This document shows positions 1-12,165 of a stretch of DNA of 64,000 nt, piece by piece. The stretch is from Dipteronia dyeriana (Eukaryota > Streptophyta > Magnoliopsida > Sapindales > Sapindaceae): contig CM065300.1 of assembly GCA_032871835.1 (NCBI GenBank), positions 71,249,192 through 71,313,191 on the forward strand, read 5' to 3'. Within the stretch, counting starts at the first letter, position 1, and each line of letters starts with the position of its first letter. Both the position numbers and the translations under genes were made by a program. The notes under the pieces were generated by a model. That model saw only the letters and a list, made by a program, of their open reading frames with translations. It was not told the origin of the DNA and searched no databases.

Positions 1-498
1 GATATCTGGCCTAGGTCTTGTGCACCGTAAGTCATTTTTTTACATGACTTAAGTAGTTATGCGTAATAGCTTTTTTGGTCCCTAAGTTTTAAAAAATACA
101 TCAAAATAGCCCCTTAATTTTTTGGAAGAAGCATATTGACTGACAATATTAAGATAATGGAAAAGCTTTTAGAAGAGGCAGCTAATATGTTACCACTAAA
201 TTATGAATTCTTACAAGTATGGCCCCATTTTATCCGAAGTTTATGCGTCACTTCTGAAGTTTGCCATGTTCCATAATTGAGTACCTACTCTCATGATTTC
301 ATTTTCTTTATAAAAGAAGAGCAGAATGCAAAAATAAAATTCTTTGACAAGAATATGGAATGAGATTAATGGATTGATTAATTCTTCCTTTCAGATGGTC
401 ACGATCCTTACAAATTGAAAGTGAAATTGTTACTATATTTGTTTGTCTCAGAGTTCCTTGTGCTCTAATTTCACTTGTACAACATGTTTGTATTTCAG

Positions 499-1124
499 GT
501 TTGTCTTTGAAGGAATAGATGAAGGATCCTTAAATTGCGCTCTAGACCGTGCATTTAGACACTACAGAGAGAGTAAGTTAAGTTTGTTTTGACCCTTAAA
601 TATCTTCTTGTCTTGTGGTCTACAACCTGTCTACACCAAATCAGTGTAATCATTCTCTTGGTTATGTATACATAGCTGCTGACACTTGGTTTTTGGGTAT
701 TATTCCTTAATGAAAAAGCCTCATGGGACTTGATAGGGATGTTAATTATACCGTGTCACAAATCATTAAAACATTTCTTGTGTTCCCTGACCAATTAACA
801 TGATAGTTTTCTAATTGGCTTACGGTTTCTGATAGCAATACTAATTCTTTCCTAGACTTCAAAATATCGTTATCCTTCTTTCATCTAGTTTCCCGTTATT
901 ACATTTAGCTGCTTCAGTTAAAGTTAATCGATGGCTTTGGAACTATTTCAAGTGGGTGGCAAAAGTTTTGCTTAGGGAAGTTTCAATTATTGTCTTTATT
1001 TATTGATGCAGAAACAGATGAATGGAATAGCATTGTGCAGAAGGTTATGGAAATTGACAATAGTTGGAACAACACAGCCGGCAAATACATAGAGACCTAC
1101 AACTCAATTAGAGTGAGATGGTGA
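499..1124 (+). CDS. Starch-synthase-like glucosyltransferase, last two exons (gene starts before the window)
   Basis: Two exons are visible: 499-572, after a TTTCAG acceptor and before a perfect GTAAGT donor, and 1012-1124, after a GCAG acceptor and ending in TGA. They join in frame. The first encodes a stretch beginning FVFEGIDEG, followed by a DRA.RHYRE-like helix. The second has a DEW..IVQKVM segment, a D.SW motif and a GKYIETY end. This order is the extreme C-terminus of GT5 glucosyltransferases (starch/glycogen synthases), which extend alpha-glucan chains from ADP-glucose in plastids. The non-canonical tail suggests the SS4/SS5-like branch rather than granule-bound synthase; that is inference. 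Bases 1-26 before a GTAAGT at 27-32 could be the preceding exon, since frame and phase fit, but they are too short to confirm. The catalytic residues lie outside the window. Confidence 0.72.
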
Positions 1125-3100
1125 TGGTACTCGAAAGCATTATGTGATCCGGTTGGTGAAAATTGTAATGTCAACCCAATACTAGGAATGTTGATCATAA
1201 CCCCAGATCCCAAGTCCAAAACCAAGAAATGGAATAGGATCGATTGAGCTGGTACAGAAAAGCACACACCTCAAATGTGAAATAGCGAAGATACTATTGG
1301 AGTTCAGCCACATACATCATTCTGGGCTCCATGTCACGGCCCTTAGCAATCTCGCCCAGAAATTGTCTAAGTGCCGCACGGGTTAGCTGCGCAAACTTTA
1401 ACCCCGTGACATCCAGCTACCATAACGTAGAATGTATATCTAACTATACTAGAACATGTAAATCAATATGTATTGACATTTACTCTTCTGAGAACTTAAT
1501 AAGCCCTGCACAGTGATAGTTTCCAGCAACGAGAAAGAGAATAAGCTGGGAGCAAAAACAAAATTTGTAAAGTTGAAGGGAAAGTAAATACAAAATTTAG
1601 GTATGGAATGTAGGCCACTATGTTTCTGAGAAGTAACAATTCTGCTTGAAAATCTTGAAAGCTTGAAAGCATACTGTGGATCGTTGTAGCATACTAGGAT
1701 CTTTGATGTCAAGACTTGGAGGGTGTTTGTTTTTTTCTCCATAAGACTTATTACCTTTTATATCTTAAATTAAGATAAATTTGTTTGTTTGTTTTTTCGA
1801 TTTATATCTTATTTTAAGATATATACGTGTCTTCTAGAAAAAGTAAAAAAATTTGACTTTTGTATTATTAAAAAAGTGATACAGTAGAGTTTTTTGGTAA
1901 ATTTTTACAAATGTCCTATATCAATTCATACATTTATAATTTTATCCATATATAATAAAATTTTAAAAATTAACTTTACGGAAAATTTCAATTTTGAAAA
2001 AACATGGGTCGACGCATATGGGCTGTAAGCCCAGTATTTTGTTGGGGCCTCCAAATGGTTCAATCCGTTTATTTTTCTTTTAGGGTTTCAGATTCAATTT
2101 ATTTTAGTATAAACAGTGTTCAATTTCAAACATTGTTTTGTTTTATTTAGTTCAATTTAATAGAAATAAACATCAAAACCCAATTGATTCAACATATCAA
2201 ACTTAGTTTTATATTATTTGCGAGTCCAATTTTTATTTTTAAAGAGAGTCCAATTGAATAGCTACATTTATATGCTAACCTAGTCAAAATCGCCACTTAC
2301 TCACTTTGTGACTCCGTCGTAGTCCACTTTATTTACAAACCTAGTCCAATTGAATTGATAATCTTTCTTTAATGATAATATTTTTTTTGAACAATACTCG
2401 GATACTGACCTGTCAGTACCCAATTTGTGAGAAAAATATAAAAAGCAAAAGAAAAAAAAGACTCGTGCTGCACTCCCATTGGTGGGGTCAATATTTTGGA
2501 TACTGACTGACATCGTTCTAATTTTTATATAGGGTCCCGATTTTTGTTAATATCATTAAATGGTTCGGGCCCCAAAATGTCCAGAGATGACACTGGAAGA
2601 AACCCTAATACAATTTAATCAATTTTATATTTATAATAAGTAATTCAAAATGAAAAAAAAAAACTAAATGTATTATAGTATCTTAATTTATAAGATTTAC
2701 CTATATGTCTAACAAATTCAAGTATTATAAGACTTTAAATAAATAAATAAACAAATAGCCCCTCAACTATTGAGCAACAAATTATGTAAAATAAGTATCT
2801 TCGATGATATTAACCGAGTTATAGCCATTAAGGCTTGCAAGAAATTCACAATAATTAAAATGTGGTCCGCAAACCCATAAACACGTAAATTTAAACTTGA
2901 ACTATCTAATTTACTTATAGTTCAAAATTCCAAAGGATTTATATCTTTCTTTGATTTCGGTGCAATACCATAATGCTGCTTCAGGCTATGAGGGTGCGCA
3001 GGATAGAATTGGACTAATTTTAAGATACGTGATTGGGTTAAATTAATTATAATATTTCACGTGTTTGGTATAACATGAGATTTGACCAATACTATGTTTG
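1125..3100. other. 3' flank of the starch-synthase-like gene and AT-rich intergenic DNA
   Basis: The first few hundred bases after the stop at 1124 are presumably 3' UTR. No clear AATAAA signal or further exon was found. From about 1740 the sequence is AT-rich with poly-A/T runs. The short ORFs here show no recognisable motif, so no gene is called. Confidence 0.5.
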
Positions 3101-4720
3101 AGATTGGACAAAATAAAAATTTGTGGAAACAAAAATAACCAATCCTCCGATCATCATCAACGATCTCTCTTCCTTCTCTTTCTCTACACTCCTTCATACA
3201 CAACCAAAATCAGATCTAATCAAATACGCATCTGCTCTCTTCCTTTGCTTTATCAGATCCACCAAAAAAAACAAAAACAAAAACAAAAAGCCTCATCCAT
3301 TTCTGGGTAGAAGTACACCCAGAAACCAAATTACCAAAATCAAAATTTACAAACTCAGCTCTAAAATAAACCATCACCCTCCTCTTCGACCGAATCTTAA
3401 GAACCCACAACAACGCGCCGACACCAAGAACGATGCTAACGTCGACGCCACCACAACCTCCACCTCTCCGAGTCCTTCGACAGGATTATTTTATCCCATC
3501 GATTGGGAGGGGATTCTTTAATCCTCCTCCAACAGGATAAAATTGAATACCGGATAAAAAATAGTCCTGTTGTTTGAACTTCTCAATCCAATCCCGCCTG
3601 AAAGATCTTACTAAGAGAAAATATAACTTGAAAAATTGCGTATACACTTGAACACTTTCTCTTCACATTTCGAATTTTACTTTTATCTGTAAAATCTCAC
3701 GAGGAATTGAAATTTACGAAACTGCCCATTCACATTAACTTTCGTAATTTGTATTCTCTATCCGAACCAATTTTTTGGACAAAAATGCCCTCTCTCACTT
3801 TACCCAAACCAAAACTTGTCTTGACCTCCGACCAGTCAACCTTTAAGCGGCTAAACGGAATCACAACTCTGATCACCATACTTTCGTTGAGCATTGCCAT
3901 CTTCGCCGGTGTATAGGATTCAACCCATTGCTTGCTTTGTTTTCGTTTGTGTGTTATCAGGTGGATTTTTTTTTGTAGATAATAAGGTAAGATTATCAAT
4001 TTGATGTCATCTTTTACTTGATGAATTGCTTTAGAAGCTTGAATTTCTTTCATTAGTAAGGATTAGTGATAAATATTACGTTATAAAAAGCAACTCACAA
4101 ACCAACCCAATAAGTTTATTTTTGTTTTTATTTTTTTTAATGAAAAAAAATAAAACCAAAGCAACCCACTTAAATCAGTTTGGTTTGAGATGGTTGATTG
4201 GTTTAACGATTTGGATGCCCATCCGTCTCTACGCTGATGTCAGCAAAATTTGAACTCAATTCCTCTTGCACAAAAGTAAAAGGTCTCGCAGGCTAAGCTA
4301 GCTAATAGTGGTGCTTGTCTATTTCTGATGGGAAACTCAAATCTAAAGACATGGATGGAAGAAAAAAGAAAATTTGTGGAACATATCTAGATAGTTACCA
4401 CCGTACAAGAAACTGTCAAAATAACATTACAAAATTAATACCGTAAGTTTGGTTTCTCCTAATCAATGTAGCACTTGAAAAGCAAGTAACATTTACTACT
4501 ACTCTGCAGAAGCCACCCAGATTACTTGAGATTAAATCAATCCATGTACACAGAGGCAAGCGAGCCAAGGAAAGCTCGATAAAAGTAATATAATAACATC
4601 TCAAATGGTATGCATCGGCTGAACAAAGATAAAACAACAATACAGCTTTCTACTTGTGCCCTACCACAATAAAGGAGAAATTGAATGATTGAAATAAACC
4701 AACAAACACCACACAAAGGA
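3101..4720. other. Intergenic DNA with a pyrimidine-rich stretch; no gene supported
   Basis: About 3140-3270 is rich in CT and CA, like a plant 5' UTR. It is followed by an open frame (3123-3521) of lysine/asparagine-rich, then serine/threonine/proline-rich low complexity. A small imperfect hairpin spans about 3481-3575: a CAGGATTATTTTATCC-like arm and its near complement. A second short ORF near 3707-3916 shows no family motif. These could be remnants of a lost gene or simply untranslated sequence. Confidence 0.35.
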
Positions 4721-4724
4721 CACT

Positions 4725-5275
4725 GCAATTGCATTACTTGTATTTCTTTATTGCTTTTCCTCCCAAATTGGGTAAGTTTACAAATCCTTTCATTAACCAA
4801 AAACCACTAAAATGAGAAAATCTAGGATTACACCCAATAAGGCATCAGGCACATAGTGTACAGTACACACGTTTCTCCCACAACATTTCACATTTGACTA
4901 CCTTCATATTGCCAAAACACCACCTTCAGGTAAAAAAAGTAGCTACATTAATCTCCAACAGTACATTTTGTGTCAGATATAAGACCGCCTTCCTGCCTTG
5001 GCAGATCCGGATCAACTCCAAACTGCCCTCAACAATTGACGAGAAAAAAAAAAGATAAGGAAGAAAAATTGAAATAAATAAGCAAAATGAATAACTAGTC
5101 AGATTGCAGCCCGAATCGTCGAAATGTCCAATATACCAACAAATGGTCAGTAAGCAAAAATGTAGGACCACCATCAGAACGAGGAGTTTGTTGGGTTATG
5201 GTAAGCACACTAGAGAGGCTGCCACACCTACAACAAACTGCTTCTGCTTCTGGTTGTTATAAGTCTGATTGACAC
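4725..5275 (-). other. Probable 3' UTR of the YTH-domain gene
   Basis: This region follows the YTH stop codon in the minus direction. A minus-strand AATAAA lies near 4746-4752, a plausible poly(A) signal that would give a 3' UTR of roughly 550 nt. The exact end and any 3' UTR intron cannot be fixed without transcripts. Confidence 0.45.
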
Positions 5276-8200
5276 TCATTTCTTATGCTCGCCAACTATT
5301 TCAGCTGCAAATGTTTCTTTGTTAATCTTCTCCTCTGTCTGTCCAGCTTCAGAGAAGCTATCAGAAGTTTGGTTTATGGAATCATCAGAAAGTGAAACGG
5401 ACACATCAGTTCTTGAGGTCACACCTCTATCACTGGCTGCTGTTTCTTTAACGTGCTCTTCCAATTGCAAGGCTCGAGTAAAATTATCTGAAATTGGACT
5501 CATGGAGTCATCAGCAAGAGAATCTGTGGCATCTTTTGTCATGCTAGTTTGTTGTCTAGTCTTCCTTTCCTTCAATGACCTCTCCCGCTCATTGTAAAAA
5601 TCAAAATCATCTAGGAGAGATGTGTGGGCATCATGATCCTTGAAAATTTTCAACACCTCAATACCCTGTTCTAATTTCACCTAATTATATATCAGCATAA
5701 ATAACAATGTCAGTTAATTGTATCCGTAAAATTGATAAGCAGAAAAGGCCAAGATCAACAATTAATTGCAGAAAGTTGAAAATAGAAAGTTAATTGTAGC
5801 ATATTCATCATAACGGAAATAGGGTATTGCGACAAACTTTTGACAACAGCTCTATCATTCCATTAAAATGAAGATGGTTTGGACAGAGAAGACACATAGC
5901 AAGGAGCGCTCAACATCTGGCAGAAGACGACATACTTAAAAAAGTATGTAAAAACACTTGGCTATGAGTCACCAGGAAAAGATACAATTTGGTTCATAAA
6001 AAAAAAATACTGAATCTTTTAACTTTTTCACACTTATATTTTTTCCTAATATGAAGCAACATTTACCTAGTTATGAAATTCCTCTAAAAGAGACAATTGG
6101 AAAACTACTATAAAGACAAATTCCAATGCATTATTTGTACTGCAGACAAAGTCCCACAGATATAAATCATGGGGACAGATATGATCACATGGATATATGA
6201 CATTTACACACAAAGTAAGTTATAATCTTGAACCTAAACAAAGTTTAAATAGTTATATATATACCAGGACATTCTATAATGGTTGAGAAATATTATATGA
6301 ATCTGAAAGTAAAGAAAGGACTAAACCAAAGAAAAAAAACAATAAATAGCTACCTCCTGAGAATCTCGGCTATGAGTTACTGGCTTATTATCATTATTTT
6401 CAAGTAACATGTGTCGAAATCGATTGTTGGGAACATCTTTGATAATATGCCATTTGACTGGAAACTGCCCGCTCCACCTATCTTGCTGCCAGTATTCAGC
6501 ATTCTTCTCAAAATCTACAGGTCCTATCATTTCAGCTACCCCGCAAAACTGTCCACTAGCATTGACCTGCACAAAGTTGCCAAAAATTTAAACAACTACG
6601 AGGCTAAATAGATGCAAGTCTCATTAGAGCAAAAATCAGTTAGAATAATTGAGGATGGCAATGGCAACAAGCTACTTTTAGTGACCCAATGATTTAAAAG
6701 AAGAAAAAAGATATACATGCTGCTATCAATTAATGATGTTTCAGAAAAAATAAATAATTTTAAGGAAAAGTAACGAAAGAAACAGCAAAGCAAGAAAATT
6801 CATCACAAAGTCTCCTATAATCATGTCTAATAGTCAACCAAAAATAATAATAACAATTTTTTTAAGAAATACCTGGAACAACCCATCACAGTATAAAAAC
6901 AAAAACATCTGCGAATAAGAAGGGATAGCCAGATACAAGAATAACTTTATGGTTGATAGGAAACAGGAAACGAGACAACAAGAAGCACTGACAAACCTTC
7001 AAGTGGGTAAATTTTAGGCCCAATCAATAGTATAAATAATATCCACAAAATGTACTATGCTTGCCTCAGCAGAAAAAAACACACTTCAGAACAAAGGATC
7101 GCCTGTTTACTGAATAAATTATTATTTTCTCGAAGAAAGGATACTAGATTTTAACTGGACTAAGGGTTCACAAAAAAAAAAAAAAAAAAAAAAAAAGTGA
7201 CTTCTACTACGGAAAAGCAATATTGAATTACAATTTGAAAAGCTGTGACCATTCACCGTTATAGCAATAAAAAGCCAAAAATGGAGACTCATAAATTCAA
7301 AATGTATAATCTACCAATCAACCTATTTCATGAACATCTCTATTGAACAAACCATCCCAATCATCTGTCATTCTTTGTAATGCAGCAAATATTCTTGCTT
7401 AACTTCTTCAGATATGAAGAAGCCATGACCAGTGAAATTGCTCCACTACATATAAGCATTTAAAAAAAAAAAAAAAAGTGTACAGATTTTAGCTCACAAT
7501 AACATACCGAAAACAGCAGGAAGACTGGACTGCTGCCATTTTTCTCCTTTGCTTCATGATAAGCTGCGTCCAACTTTTTATTTCCATGAGGTGTGCTGGC
7601 CCAAACATTGTATTTAATACTTTTGTGAACATTGTCTTCACTAAAAGACTTGATGATAAAGAACTTGGCATTCTCATAATCAATGATGAAATCCGGTCGG
7701 TTGAATAATTCAAGATTAATTCCAGAGCTCTTGCTATTACGGAAAGAACAGCTCTGGTCAGTGGAGCTCTTGCCCTTCATCGTTGAAGCTCTAGGTCCCC
7801 GATTGCGGTCAATACCATGTAAATCATTTGAAATGCAAATCGAATCCTGGTCCCTGTCTCGTCTTCTGCCCTTGTCAAAAGCAAGTCGCATTCGGTCATT
7901 ATTCCCAAAGTAAGAGCTCCGATGAGGACCACCATGTGGATGGTTTCTAGGGGAAGAACTTGATGCCAATCCAAATCCATTATAAGGTCTTTGTTGCTGG
8001 AAAGTATGCAGCTATATAATGTCAATGTCTAAAACACTAAATTCCATAAGCTCGTAAGACATTAGAGTCAAAGAACATACTTAACTCAAAAAGAAAATTC
8101 AAAACAGACGTTCTTAATCTCACAAAAGAAAATAGAGATAAAAAAATCTAGAAAACATCTATGGAAATTATGCGTGCAAAACCAGAGCAAAGTATAATAA

Positions 8201-11200
8201 TATAAACGAATGAATGGAAAGTGTGAAATTCTGATTTCAATTTATAACATAGCTTACACCACTGCCTTAAGTTTAGGCTAAAACCACTTTTAATTCTCAA
8301 GAACCAAAAATCTGCACAAGAGGGAGGACATAAGGGAGGGCTAGGGTGAAAAGGTGAAAACTATGAGGTATCGAAACTCTTCAACATATAATGATCTAAC
8401 TGTTTGTTCATTACACTTCTAAAGTACATGCTCATGTCTATTGTGTGCAAAGCATGTGACAATTCAGCTGCCACCGTAAGCACCATTGCATTGTATGAAC
8501 CTCCATTTCATTAGTGGAAATGATATAATCACTAATAGATTTGATAATCTGAGCCTTGTTTAGCTCATTGCTACTTTTAAAACCAGAGAACATAGTAGAA
8601 GAGCTAAGGTCATACAGAGCAAATAATACTTTCTTTTATCCATAATGTACAATGTTTTCAGAATTCCATGAAGTGGTAAGGTAAAACCCTTTATAAGAGG
8701 CAGGATCTACAACGATTTACATATTTCTGTACAACAAATGAGTAATATTACTAGGATAGATGCTTCATATATATTTCGTAAAAAAAAAAGAATGAAAAAA
8801 AACACTTGTATAGGTGCTCATAACATATAAAATGACTGCAGGTGTCAAATGGACTATGCAGTTTGACCCTGTCCAATGTCCATAACAATGCTGTAGAAGC
8901 CAGCTCGAGCCCTACACAGCTGACCAACCCAGTCTCAGCTAATTAGGCTCACCAGCTCGGTGAACCATACCAGCTTAAACAATGAAAAGCAAAAATTAAA
9001 GCAAGCTAAAGCCCAGCAGCCTTGCCCAATTCAAGCAGGCAAAGGAGCCATGTTTGCCCGGGCTTAAGAGCCAGGGTGGATGCAGCAAAAATTTAAAGCC
9101 CAGGCAGCGAGCCTGGCTGTATGTAAAACAATATGGCCGGCCTCGATTAGACCGTCCCCTTGACACCTCTGGTGACTGGTCTAGGGCCAGTGAGATATTA
9201 TAACATAAAAAACAATAATCATATTAAATTTTCATTTTCAAGGAGCACTACCTCAAAATATAACAATTTTCATATTATATGAGAACAAACCTGTCCAACA
9301 TTCTGCTCATATGACCCAAGTATGCCCATTGGTTGAGGATAAATTGGTGGAGAAGTTAAAGGATTAGAAACAGAATTCCCAGATACATTCCCTCCACCAA
9401 ATGATCCAAAAGGTACAATATAACCTGATCCTGGCCCAAAAGGCAAGTTGTCACCACTACTTTCTGATGTCATCAGCTCAGATGGAGAAACTGGAACAGC
9501 TGAAGGTGCACCTGGAGGACCATGTTGCGGGTAATAAGATGGAGAGAATGAGACTTGCTGCGGTGAGTAGAACTGACCTTCAAACATTATAGAAGGCAGT
9601 GGTGTAGCAACTGGAGAATATGGTCCATATGGCATTTCAGGATTGAAGCCATAACCAGAGTGGAACATAAAGGGTGCATTATCATTGTAGATAACCTGAA
9701 TCTGTTAAAAATGAGAACCATATACATATATAATCTACAAAATAAATTTAAAAAGATGCAGCAAGAGAAATTATCCTAACCGGTGATATCTGCAAGCCAT
9801 CAGCATCGACATAGTGAGAATACCCATCCCAAGAAGTAGTGTTATTTCCATAACCTGAATCCAAAGAGAACTTAGAATATGATCCCATTGATGTTTTACA
9901 TAGTTATGCAAGAGTGCCAGACAAAATTGGACTGTTATCAACTTCATCATTTTAAAGTTCCAAATTTGACTGTTTAATTACAATGTCTGAAATAATGATT
10001 AGATTCCCTCAAAGGCTTAAAATCTTCTATTGAAAACAAAAAAGCTTGTCCAAAAATCCAAAATGGCTAAATGAAGAGTGCTGGTAATTGATATTCTATA
10101 AATTTCACATGGATACTAGCAGTGTGTCTACCAATATTAATATTTAAGTCTCAGAGTTCTGAACCAATAATACCAACAAGGGTTCGGAAACTACCCACCA
10201 TATGAGAAATTTTGTTCATGAGAAGCATAAGCATTCTGTGGGCGGGCAGTGCTCAGATCTCCAGTATCAGAAGATTCTGGCTGTTCCAAAACATCCTTTG
10301 AAGGCTCTATGACTGCATCCGGAGAAGGATTTGCTGAAACAATCCTTTCATCGTTGGGCGAAAGAAGCTGATAATAGATAAACATTCACTTGATTTTACC
10401 AAGATAGAGAAACAGATAATTTAACAAAGTTACTAAGGAATTCTCAACCAAATACCTGTTCTGTAGAATCTGCCTTTATAGGTCTCTCTCCTGTACCCAG
10501 AATTAAACGTTATCACAAACAACTGTTGACAGGCTAAACATATGTAGGCAAAAAAATAAAGAAAATATATCCAATCATGCATGCATTGCTGCAGCACAGA
10601 CATATTCCAGAAATAAAAATGATAAGAAAGAAAATACATGCACATATATCAATACAATCAGTGACCCAGTAAAACACAAGGCAGCAGAGTTACAAGCTGG
10701 TCATCAAAGCTACACATGCCCAGTACAGGCATAATCCATTCGTGCCCATGCAGCAGACTCAGAACGGACAAATAGCCAGGGGAACCAACATTATTAATCC
10801 AATGGTAAAGATCAATAAGAAAGCAATTTGCATTTACACATTGGAATAAAAATTACATGAACCACGGGTCTAACTCCAATCATTACCCGTATAACATTAA
10901 CATGCAAGCCGAAAGCAGCAAGAAATGTGCCAAAAAAAAATATTGGAGAAATCTCTTACAAAAAAATTGTTTACCAAAATCTTTCATGCCAAGAGGGGTC
11001 AGAATCCTTATACATGTTTTGTCACATAAGAAGTCAGATTCCTTCTTGGAACGCATACAACTGCTTCAACAATAACCAGACAGCAAATTCCACAATGGAA
11101 AAAAAAGGGGCTCAAATTCCAAAGCAACACCCCCAGTAAAGTCCAAAATGGGCAAACCAGTGCCACAACCACGTCAAACCACAAAGCTAGGTAGATTCTA

Positions 11201-11868
11201 TTGCATAACCACTACATCACCATGTCTTCACATGGTTTTTCTTCTATAGAAGCATATGGTCTACAGTTTCTTTGAAATGATAAATTTGAATTCTCAAAAC
11301 ATTATTATTAAGAGATTTGAATTCTCAAAACATTATTATTAAGAGTAAAACTCCTTTTGCAATACATACATGAATAATTTATTAACAAGATCTAGCATAG
11401 CAGTAGCTTCATTCTCTGTTAATACTAATTAAATGATTCCTAGACCCTAAGTGAAGGTAGAATAAGTTCGACCCAAATTAATGCCAAATTCCTAAACCCT
11501 AGAAACAGCAAACTATACTTAAACCTTAAATTGAAGCAAACATTAGAAATCATACTAAAACTAAAAAAAATTAACAATATATTGGTTTCAAAAGTACGAA
11601 ACCCAAATGGCATTCCTCACAGGTCAAGGACTCGGAAAAACACTAAATCTCACACAATGCATTCATAAATTTTCAAAAAACACACAACCATAAATCCACG
11701 TTCTAACAAAAAATGAACAATAAACAATCGAAGAACCAATCAGAAACATTAATAAACAATGAACGAATCAAATTAGCACACATAATAACAATGGTAGATA
11801 GATATATTTAAAAAAAGATATATACCAGTAGGGACGATTCGATCTTTATCGCCGAGAAGAGTGTCCAT
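5276..11868 (-). CDS. YTH-domain m6A reader (ECT family), eight coding exons, 612 aa
   Basis: The exon model on minus is 11868-11826, 10490-10456, 10367-10199, 9854-9781, 9701-9291, 7996-7508, 6566-6354 and 5680-5276. Every junction is GT-AG and the joined frame is open. The ATG gives [10 protein letters not shown], a typical ECT start. Residues 27-350 are low complexity, rich in Tyr, Gly, Pro, Ser and Asn. The YTH domain starts near residue 354 ([11 protein letters not shown]). W376 (KYNVWAS), W433 (EYWQQ) and W438 (RWSGQ) match the three aromatic-cage tryptophans, with the same spacing of 57 and 5 as in Arabidopsis ECT2. The protein ends in an acidic, serine-rich tail. Family role: a cytoplasmic reader of m6A in mRNA that affects mRNA fate and organ growth. 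Which ECT paralogue this is cannot be settled here. The gene looks intact. Confidence 0.9.
7172..7196. repeat. A25 homopolymer in a YTH-gene intron
   Basis: An uninterrupted run of 25 A on plus (T on the transcribed strand) lies in the intron between the exons ending at 7508 and starting at 6566. It may be a retroposon tail remnant or simple slippage; no element body was recognised beside it. Confidence 0.9.
8839..9171. mobile_element. hAT-type MITE in the largest resolved YTH-gene introns
   Basis: An insert of about 333 bp in the intron 7997-9290 starts CAGGTGTCAA and ends TTGACACCTCTG. These are inverted termini of the CAG-GGTGTC kind common in plant hAT MITEs. The flanks read ATGACTGC on the left and GTGACTGG on the right, a likely 8-bp target duplication with two mismatches. 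The insert is noticeably more GC-rich than the intron and has no ORF. Confidence 0.6.
11284..11345. repeat. Perfect 31-bp tandem duplication in YTH intron 1
   Basis: Two adjacent identical 31-base units beginning ATTTGAATTCTC and ending ATTAAGAG occur at 11284-11314 and 11315-11345. This is a recent local duplication inside the first intron. Confidence 0.9.
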
Positions 11869-12130
11869 GAATTAGAGATCGAAAAAGCAAAATCGATTAC
11901 AAAATTTTGAAAAGAATAAAAACCCTAATAGCAAATCGAGCGAAAATTTGAGAGGGAAAAGGAAATCTTGAAAAGAGAGAGAGAGAGAGGTGGGGTTTTG
12001 GGGGTTTGGAATTTTTTAGAGAACAAAATCCAGTTTTTGAAATTTTACTAATAATATACTAATCTAACATTTAACGTGCTATAACTTACCAACGTCTGTC
12101 ATTTTCATTAAGGCGGTTTTCTTTTTAAAC
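11869..12130 (-). promoter_or_regulatory. 5' UTR and promoter-proximal region of the YTH-domain gene
   Basis: The region directly upstream of the minus-strand ATG holds a GA run on plus near 11974-11990, which reads as a (CT)n tract on the transcribed strand. Such tracts are typical of plant 5' UTRs and core promoters. AT-rich sequence including TAATATACT near 12050 follows. The transcription start is not determinable. Confidence 0.45.

Positions 12131-12132
<2 letters not shown>

Positions 12133-12163
<31 letters not shown>
12133..12163. repeat. (TA)n microsatellite
   Basis: About fifteen TA units upstream of the YTH gene. Confidence 0.9.

Positions 12164-12165
<2 letters not shown>

Noticed and set aside
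3123..3521. 132-codon open frame in a CT/CA-rich stretch
   Set aside because: Low-complexity composition, no domain, no splice or promoter context; kept only as a region note.
3707..3916. Short ORF with a hydrophobic C-terminal stretch
   Set aside because: The stretch could be a membrane segment, but there is no family match and no start context; likely chance.
4416..5174. Minus-strand ORFs after the YTH stop codon
   Set aside because: They lie in the probable 3' UTR and downstream flank and show no motifs.
7683..8025. ORFs overlapping the YTH exon in other frames
   Set aside because: Shadows of the real YTH coding frame.
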